NCBI GenBank assembly: GCA_019118605.1
Contig: DWYP01000014.1
Location: forward strand, 34,528 to 98,527
Origin: Candidatus Alistipes faecavium
Lineage (GTDB): Bacteria; Bacteroidota; Bacteroidia; Bacteroidales; Rikenellaceae
DNA length: 64,000 nt
Direction: 5' to 3'
Positions 59,370 to 64,000 of this stretch are shown piece by piece. Position numbers and translations under genes: made by a program. Under the pieces are notes generated by a model. It was not told the DNA's origin and did not search any database. It saw nothing but the letters and a program-made list of their open reading frames with translations. The stretch's first letter is position 1, and every line of letters starts with the position of its first letter.

Positions 59370-60501
59370 TTGCGGAAGGTGTTCTGAAGGGCTGTTCGTA
59401 AAGCTCGAGGTACCGGACGTAGAAGCGTTCGTAGGAGAAATGCCTGTCGAAGCACTCCTTGGCGGCCCGGCCCATGCGGCGGCGCAGGTCGTCGTCGGCG
59501 AGCAGCCTTCTCAGCGCTTCGGCCAGCCGCTCCTCGTCGGCCGGAGGTACGAGCAGTCCCGTGGTGCCGTTGTCGACGAATTCGGGTTGGGCGCCGTTGT
59601 CGGTGGTTACGAGGGCTCTTCCGGCTTGCATTGCCTCGATGATCGTCAGACCGAATGGTTCGGCCCAAACGGAAGGGAATGCACATAGGTCGGCTTGTTT
59701 CAGCAGACTTCGTACGTCTTGTACAAATCCTAGGAAATGAGTCTGTCTGCCGATTCCTGCTTGTTCGGTCATATCTTTCAGGAAGGTTTCGTATTCGGAT
59801 GTACCGTTTCCGGCGACGAAAAGGGCAAAAGGTCGTCCTTTCAACTGGGCGCAGGCCTTTATCAGGACGTCGCATCCTTTTTCGGGGACCAGGCGTCCGC
59901 AGAAGAAGAGCAGCGGCGTGCCAGGGTCTATTCCGAACTTCCGCCGCAGGTCGGGAAGCTCCTCCGCAAGGGGCTTTTCCCCGATTTCCGGGACGCTGTT
60001 GGGTATGACGCAGAGTTTTGCCGGATCGACGACGGGTTTTCCCGCGAGGAATTCGCGGCGTGCGAGTTCCGAAACGAAGGCGATGCGGTCGATCTGTCCG
60101 TAAAGCCAGCGGTAGATCCATCCGCGTTTGCCCGGCTTTACGAGGTGGCGGGTCAGGACGATGCGGGGCCGGAATCCGAAAGCCCGGCAGAGCAGGCGGG
60201 CATAGGCCGCCGTGAACGCATCCTTGAAGTGGTGGACATGGATCGTGTCAGGGCGGTATTTCAGGATCAGGTGTGCGAACATGAGGGCCGAGAGCATGTC
60301 GGCGACGCCCTTCATCGGCAGCGTGTGGTAAGGGGCACCGAGAGCCGCGACGCGTTGCCCGATGACGGCGCTCGGACGCGAGACCAGCACCACGCAGCGG
60401 CCGTCGGCCAGCAGGCGGCGCGAGAGGTCGTAGACGAACTGCTCGCCGCCGCCCCACGAGGGATTGGCGAAGATCTGGAATATCGGGCTTTCGCACTTCA
60501 T
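59356..60501 (-). CDS. Family 4 glycosyltransferase
   Basis: A second 381-residue GT-B enzyme, unlike its neighbour in sequence. It starts SPIFQIFANPSWGGGEQFVYDLSRRLLADG (the GGGEQ loop), with LLFFCGRLVPEKGCDVLIKACAQL and FPSVWAEPFGLTIIEAMQAGRALVTTDNGAQPEFVDNG in the C-domain (E-x7-E kept). It resembles heptosyl/glucosyl transferases used in lipopolysaccharide core or capsule. It overlaps the following glycosyltransferase gene by 14 bp and is 21 bp after the GT2 gene, forming a three-gene unit. Confidence 0.9.
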   Translation of the reverse strand: MKCESPIFQIFANPSWGGGEQFVYDLSRRLLADGRCVVLVSRPSAVIGQRVAALGAPYHTLPMKGVADMLSALMFAHLILKYRPDTIHVHHFKDAFTAAYARLLCRAFGFRPRIVLTRHLVKPGKRGWIYRWLYGQIDRIAFVSELARREFLAGKPVVDPAKLCVIPNSVPEIGEKPLAEELPDLRRKFGIDPGTPLLFFCGRLVPEKGCDVLIKACAQLKGRPFALFVAGNGTSEYETFLKDMTEQAGIGRQTHFLGFVQDVRSLLKQADLCAFPSVWAEPFGLTIIEAMQAGRALVTTDNGAQPEFVDNGTTGLLVPPADEERLAEALRRLLADDDLRRRMGRAAKECFDRHFSYERFYVRYLELYEQPFRTPSANGQE

Positions 60502-60522
60502 GAAACGAAGATACGAAAAAAA

Positions 60523-61557
60523 TCAATGCGACAGGCGGCGCTGGAGGCTTGTTTTCCATCGTCGCAGGGTGAGCAGGACGATGACGGCCGGACGCAAGGC
60601 GTGCCAACGGTCGAGGTCGAACATCAGCAACTCTCCGCGCGAGAAGTGCTTGCGCAGTTCTGCGCGATGGCCCGATACCTCCGAACGCAGTTGTCGCGCA
60701 TAGGGGTCGTCGCCCCGCCAGGGGTTGCTGCTGCGGCTGATGTAGCGGATGTACCACCACAGGGCATTGACCGTGCGGTAGAGCGCTGCGGAGGATCCGG
60801 CGAGGCGTTCGGCGTTGCGTCGGAAGATGTCGGCGACCGTGTCGGCATACTCCCGGCAGTATTCGAACGAGATGCGGCTGTGGATCTCCGACCCGGGCCG
60901 CTGGAGGTAGTTATACCCGGCGTAGTCGACGAACCGCACCCTCGGACGGCGGCATCCGATCTGGATGTTCACCAGCGTGTCCTGCCCGCGCCGCATGGGG
61001 TAGTGGCGCAGGGTGTCGTCGAAAAGCGTGCGTCGGTAAAGCTTGCCCCACAGCGAAGGCGCGACTCCGAAGGTCATCACTTCGCGCAGGTATCCGAACT
61101 CCTCCAGATCGGCGGTCCGCTTCTCGTGCACCTCCGTCCGATAGGTCGCACAGACGCGGATGTAGTTGCTGCATACGATGTCGTATCCGCCGTTCTGCGT
61201 GATGGCCGCGAGCAGCGTCTCCAACATGTCCTTCTCCCACCAGTCGTCCCCGTCGAGGAAGCAGACGTAGCGGCCCCGGGCTTTCGCCAGGGCCGTTTCA
61301 CGAGCGCGCGCCACCCCCTGGTTTACAGTCGGGAGCACCACGAAGCGCCCGTCCCCGGCTGTCAGACGCCGGATCTCCGCAAGCGACCCGTCCGTCGAGC
61401 CGTCGTCCACGACGATGGCTTCGAAGTCGCGGAAGGTCTGCCCGCGCACCGATTCCAGACAGGGCGCGAGGAATGCCTCGAGGTTGTAGACCGGGATGAC
61501 GATCGAAACTGCAGGCGCAGGGAAGGGGTGGTTCGAGGGGGTGTTGTTCGTATCCAT
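60523..61557 (-). CDS. Family 2 glycosyltransferase
   Basis: A 344-residue GT-A enzyme. It has VSIVIPVYNLEAFLAPCLESVRGQTF, VVDDGSTDGSLAEI and the DXD in YVCFLDGDDWWEKDMLETL. A C-terminal region with Arg-rich helices (RLAGSSAALYRTVNALWWYIRYI) may touch the membrane. It is the first of the three glycosyltransferase genes. The FAD-dependent gene upstream ends only 7 bp before its ATG, so it is likely in the same transcript. The N-terminal ~15 residues are Pro/Asn-rich. Confidence 0.9.
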   Translation of the reverse strand: MDTNNTPSNHPFPAPAVSIVIPVYNLEAFLAPCLESVRGQTFRDFEAIVVDDGSTDGSLAEIRRLTAGDGRFVVLPTVNQGVARARETALAKARGRYVCFLDGDDWWEKDMLETLLAAITQNGGYDIVCSNYIRVCATYRTEVHEKRTADLEEFGYLREVMTFGVAPSLWGKLYRRTLFDDTLRHYPMRRGQDTLVNIQIGCRRPRVRFVDYAGYNYLQRPGSEIHSRISFEYCREYADTVADIFRRNAERLAGSSAALYRTVNALWWYIRYISRSSNPWRGDDPYARQLRSEVSGHRAELRKHFSRGELLMFDLDRWHALRPAVIVLLTLRRWKTSLQRRLSH

Positions 61558-61564
61558 TGTTCTG

Positions 61565-63118
61565 CTATTTGACGTAGTTGCGCACGGCCTCGGCAATGCG
61601 TTCGCCGTCGAGTGCCGCCGAGATGATTCCCCCGGCATACCCTGCGCCCTCGCCTGCCGGGAAGAGCCCTTCGGTTTCGGGGTGCTGGAGCGTCTCCGGA
61701 TCGCGCGGAATGCGCACGGGGGTCGAGGTGCGGGATTCCACGCCCACGACTACCGCCTCGTTGGTGACGAAGCCTTTCATCCGGCGTCCGAAGGTCATAA
61801 GGCCCTGGCGCAGCCCCTGTGCGATGAAGCCGGGCATCCAGCAGTCCAGCCGCGAGGGGGTGATGCCCGGGATGTAGGAGGTGCGGGGCAGCGAACCGCT
61901 CGCGCGTCCGGCCACGAAGTCCGCGACGCGCTGTGCCGGGGCGATCTGACGCTCGCCGCCTTCGCGGCGGGCCAGCTCCTCGAACTGCTGCTGGAAGCGC
62001 AGCCCTGCCAGCTCGCCCCACTCGGCGCGCAGGTGCTCGAAATCCGACAGCCGGACTTCGGTCACCAGCCCCGAATTGGCAAAGGGCGACGTGCGGCCGC
62101 TGGGCGACATGCCGTTGACGACCGACTGCGCGGCGTCGGTCATTGCCGGGACGATGAATCCTCCCGGACACATGCAGAACGAGTAGACGCCGCGCCCGGC
62201 CTCCTGGCTGACGAGCGAATAGGCCGCGGCCGGGAGGTATTCGCCGCGGGTTTCGCAATGGTACTGGATCGAGTCGATCAGCGCCTGCGGGTGCTCGATG
62301 CGCACGCCCATGGCAAAGGGCTTCGCCTCGAGGCGTACGCCGCGGCGGTGGAGCAGTTCGTAAATGTCGCGGGCCGAATGTCCCGTTGCGAGGACGACGG
62401 CCGCGCCTTCGATCACCTCGTCGCCGCACCGCACGCCGGAGATGCGTCCCCGGGAGATCAGCACGTCGCTCACGCGGCTTTCGAAGCGGAATATGCCCCC
62501 GGCGTCGAGAATCGTCTGCCGGATGTGCTGCATGATGCCCGGGAGGCGGTCGGTGCCGATGTGCGGGTGCGCCTCGAAGAGGATTTCGGGCGTCGCCCCG
62601 TGGAACACCAGCGTCTGCAGGGCCTTGTTGTAGTCTCCGCGTTTCTTGCTGCGCGTGAAGAGCTTTCCGTCGGAGAAGGTTCCGGCGCCCCCTTCGCCGA
62701 AAGCGTAGTTCGAATCGGGGTCGACGGCTCCGTTGCGGTTGATCTGAGCGATGTCGCGCTTGCGGGCCGAGACGTCGCGCCCGCGCTCGAGAATCACGGG
62801 CCGCAGCCCGAGTTCAATCAGATGCAACGCGGCGAAGAGTCCTGCGGGCCCCGATCCTACGATCACGACCTCGGTGCGACCGGCTACGTTGGGATAGTCG
62901 AAATGCACGGGCGCGGGCTGCGGCTCGCGGTCGACATAGATTTCGAGCGAGAGGTTGACTTTCACCTGCCGCTGCCGGGCGTCGATCGATCGCTTGACGA
63001 CGCGCGCCAGGGCGATCTGCTTCTCGGCGATGCCCAAGCGGCGTGCGGCCAGTGCGACGTATGTTTTCGCGTCGGCGGCCTGCTCGGGCTTCAGGACAAG
63101 GGTGAGACGTTGCGGCAT
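61565..63118 (-). CDS. FAD-dependent oxidoreductase (COG2509-like)
   Basis: A 517-residue flavoprotein. An N-terminal ~90-residue extra domain (RLTLVLKPEQAADAKTYVALAARRLGI ... VKRSIDARQRQVKVNLSLEIYVD) precedes the FAD-binding VVIVGSGPAGLFAALHLIELG. Later blocks are FSDGKLFTRSKKRGDYNKALQTLVFHGA, VVLATGHSARDIYELL, VYSFCMCPGGFIVPAMT and GLFPAGEGAGYAGGIISAALDGERIAEAV. The set matches uncharacterised FAD-dependent dehydrogenases of the COG2509 type, widely conserved but of unknown substrate. A TACTTTTG box (complement of 63147-63154) lies 28 nt upstream. Confidence 0.88.
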   Translation of the reverse strand: MPQRLTLVLKPEQAADAKTYVALAARRLGIAEKQIALARVVKRSIDARQRQVKVNLSLEIYVDREPQPAPVHFDYPNVAGRTEVVIVGSGPAGLFAALHLIELGLRPVILERGRDVSARKRDIAQINRNGAVDPDSNYAFGEGGAGTFSDGKLFTRSKKRGDYNKALQTLVFHGATPEILFEAHPHIGTDRLPGIMQHIRQTILDAGGIFRFESRVSDVLISRGRISGVRCGDEVIEGAAVVLATGHSARDIYELLHRRGVRLEAKPFAMGVRIEHPQALIDSIQYHCETRGEYLPAAAYSLVSQEAGRGVYSFCMCPGGFIVPAMTDAAQSVVNGMSPSGRTSPFANSGLVTEVRLSDFEHLRAEWGELAGLRFQQQFEELARREGGERQIAPAQRVADFVAGRASGSLPRTSYIPGITPSRLDCWMPGFIAQGLRQGLMTFGRRMKGFVTNEAVVVGVESRTSTPVRIPRDPETLQHPETEGLFPAGEGAGYAGGIISAALDGERIAEAVRNYVK

Positions 63119-63186
63119 GTCGGGGCAGAAAGGTTGCGTAATGGCACAAAAGTAAGCAAAAAATAGCGGATCGAGGCAGCTGCGGG

Positions 63187-63216
63187 TTGTGAATTGTAAA
63201 TTTTTGCCTACCTTTG
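63187..63216 (+). promoter_or_regulatory. Promoter of tRNA-Leu
   Basis: TTG (63187-63189), 19-nt spacer, TACCTTTG (63209-63216); the tRNA begins 10 nt later. Full consensus match. Confidence 0.8.
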
Positions 63217-63226
63217 CCTGAACGAT

Positions 63227-63308
63227 GCGGATATGGTGTAATTGGTAGCCACGTCAGACTTAGGATCTGATGCCTTACGGCGTGGGGGTTCGAGTCCCTT
63301 TATCCGCA
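63227..63308 (+). tRNA. tRNA-Leu (anticodon TAG)
   Basis: An 82-nt class II tRNA with a long variable arm (about TGCCTTACGGCGTG). Acceptor GCGGATA pairs with TATCCGC (one mismatch-free 7-bp stem); the anticodon loop CTTAGGA lies between CAGA and TCTG; T arm with GTTCGAGTC. CCA is not encoded. An integrase gene starts 290 bp downstream, so this gene is a probable integration site. Confidence 0.94.
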
Positions 63309-63310
63309 CA

Positions 63311-63339
63311 AAGGAGCCTTTTTCGAGGCTCCTTTTTTT
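63311..63339 (+). terminator. Terminator after tRNA-Leu
   Basis: AAGGAGCC pairs with GGCTCCTT, short loop, T7. It begins 2 nt past the tRNA 3' end. Confidence 0.85.
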
Positions 63340-63598
63340 GTGGAAGCCCGGATGCAAAACAAAGCAAAACAGTTGTATATCAACATATTAAACAATTTAG
63401 CTAGCATCCCGACCTCCGCTCCCGAAAAGTATTTCGCCGAAAACCTTCGGGTGGCAATTTGGTGGCAAAGGGGTCAAATCGGGAGCCAAGCGAGCAAACT
63501 GCCACCTTTTTTGTTTATAATGCATTGAACTGCTGCATTTTGCATCGCAATAGATTTTTCTTGTCAGCGTTTTGTTAACCTCTAAATTTTACAAAACC
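63340..63598. other. Non-coding A/T-richer spacer before integrase, possible att region
   Basis: No convincing gene. Base composition is clearly more A/T-rich than the chromosome to the left. GGTGGCAA occurs at 63450-63457 and 63461-63468 with an inverted TGCCACC at 63500-63506; these could be integrase arm sites or a hairpin. The only open frame (63340-63528, 62 codons) has no recognisable content. Confidence 0.5.
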
Positions 63599-64000
63599 AT
63601 GAGACAGGAGAGTTTCAGGATTCTCTTCCTGATGCGAAAGGGAAGAACGAAAAAAGACGGATTCGCAACCATTTATGCCCGAATTACAACGGGCAGTTTC
63701 CGTCAGGAGATCTATTTCAACTGCGAGGGGCGCCCCGAGTTGTGGAACCAGCGAAAAGAACGGATGATGGGGACCAACCGTCTGTCGTTGAAGATCAACG
63801 AAATGCTGGATGAGTTCCGTGTACAGATTCTCGACATCCGCAGCAAACTGCTTGCCGAAGGTTTCGAGGCCAATGCCCTGCAAATCAAACAGCGTTACTT
63901 CAACCCGCTCAAACACACCATGATGTTGATCGCGGGGCTGGGCGACTACGTCCAACGGCGGCAGGCAGAGGTCGGCGTGCGCATCACCCAGCGGACAGCC
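63599..64000 (+). CDS. Tyrosine recombinase/integrase N-terminal part (3' truncated by window)
   Basis: The first 134 codons of a frame running off the window (MRQESFRILFLMRKGRTKKDGFATIYARITTGSF ... ELWNQRKERMMG). This N-terminal arm-DNA-binding domain, with the I-ARIT--G-RQE and W----ERM pattern, is that of Bacteroidetes integrases of CTnDOT-like and other mobile elements; the start of a SAM-like core-binding domain follows (GLGDYVQRRQAEVGVRITQRT). The catalytic domain is beyond the edge. Its place right after tRNA-Leu and the change in base composition mark the end of an integrated element extending to the right. Confidence 0.87.
   Translation, partial: MRQESFRILFLMRKGRTKKDGFATIYARITTGSFRQEIYFNCEGRPELWNQRKERMMGTNRLSLKINEMLDEFRVQILDIRSKLLAEGFEANALQIKQRYFNPLKHTMMLIAGLGDYVQRRQAEVGVRITQRTA

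Noticed and set aside
63340..63528. A 62-codon open frame between tRNA-Leu and the integrase.
   Set aside because: Its start overlaps the tRNA terminator, it has no recognisable motif, and the region looks like an attachment spacer.

Overview
The window is a GC-rich stretch of a Bacteroidota chromosome, most like Alistipes/Rikenellaceae. That placement is inference, based on high GC with the phylum's promoter type (TTG, a spacer of about 19-20 nt, then TAnnTTTG), BatD/BatE proteins, a TonB-type vitamin B12 import locus with a BtuG-like propeller, DUF4954, a GH20 hexosaminidase, and an integrase with a Bacteroidetes-type arm-binding domain. Almost all of it is core chromosome. Only the last ~650 bp, beyond a tRNA-Leu gene, look like the edge of an integrated element.

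Layout. 1-4.9 kb: end of class I fumarase, batD-batE, recR, malate dehydrogenase. 4.9-10.3 kb: META lipoprotein, ridA, the B12-dependent ribonucleotide reductase nrdJ (two adjacent DnaA-box-like sites upstream) and an OmpA-family protein. 10.4-18.6 kb: DUF721-recF (leftward), TPR protein-ribH (rightward), then a leftward run of a Na+ symporter, folB, tyrS and dnaX. 18.7-21.5 kb: clpB behind a sigma54-like promoter. 21.5-26.2 kb: an esterase and a small surface-glycan group (GT2, MptE-like DUF115 protein, cytidylyltransferase, LuxE-like protein). 26.2-39.2 kb, all leftward: infC (apparently AUC start), thrS, pdxA, a SpoU methyltransferase, rnz, a lipoprotein, trxB, then an unusual signalling cassette (pseudokinase-WG, VWA, DUF4954, kinase-WG) and a SlyD-like isomerase. 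39.5-48.3 kb: gcvP, then a cobalamin riboswitch driving a BtuH/BtuG/BtuB-like operon. 48.3-54.4 kb: secreted glycan enzymes, a phosphoesterase and a flavin reductase. 54.4-57.1 kb: xerC-hpf, tRNA-Glu, an RsiV-like lipoprotein. 57.1-58.2 kb: two predicted small RNAs sharing promoter and 5' leader, then minisatellite DNA. 58.2-63.1 kb: three glycosyltransferases and an FAD protein. 63.2-64 kb: tRNA-Leu(TAG) and the start of an integrase.

How the parts connect. B12 links the riboswitch-controlled uptake operon with nrdJ, whose enzyme needs adenosylcobalamin. Two separate glycosyltransferase groups point to surface polysaccharide synthesis. The secreted hexosaminidase and its neighbour point to host-glycan foraging.

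Most novel-looking signals: the twin leader-sharing RNAs at 57.08-57.75 kb; a ten-A slippery run in dnaX followed at once by an out-of-frame stop, suggesting a tau/gamma switch; the VWA/kinase-WG cassette; the clpB and nrdJ control regions; and a recurrent set of 13-39 bp GC-rich tandem repeats between genes.
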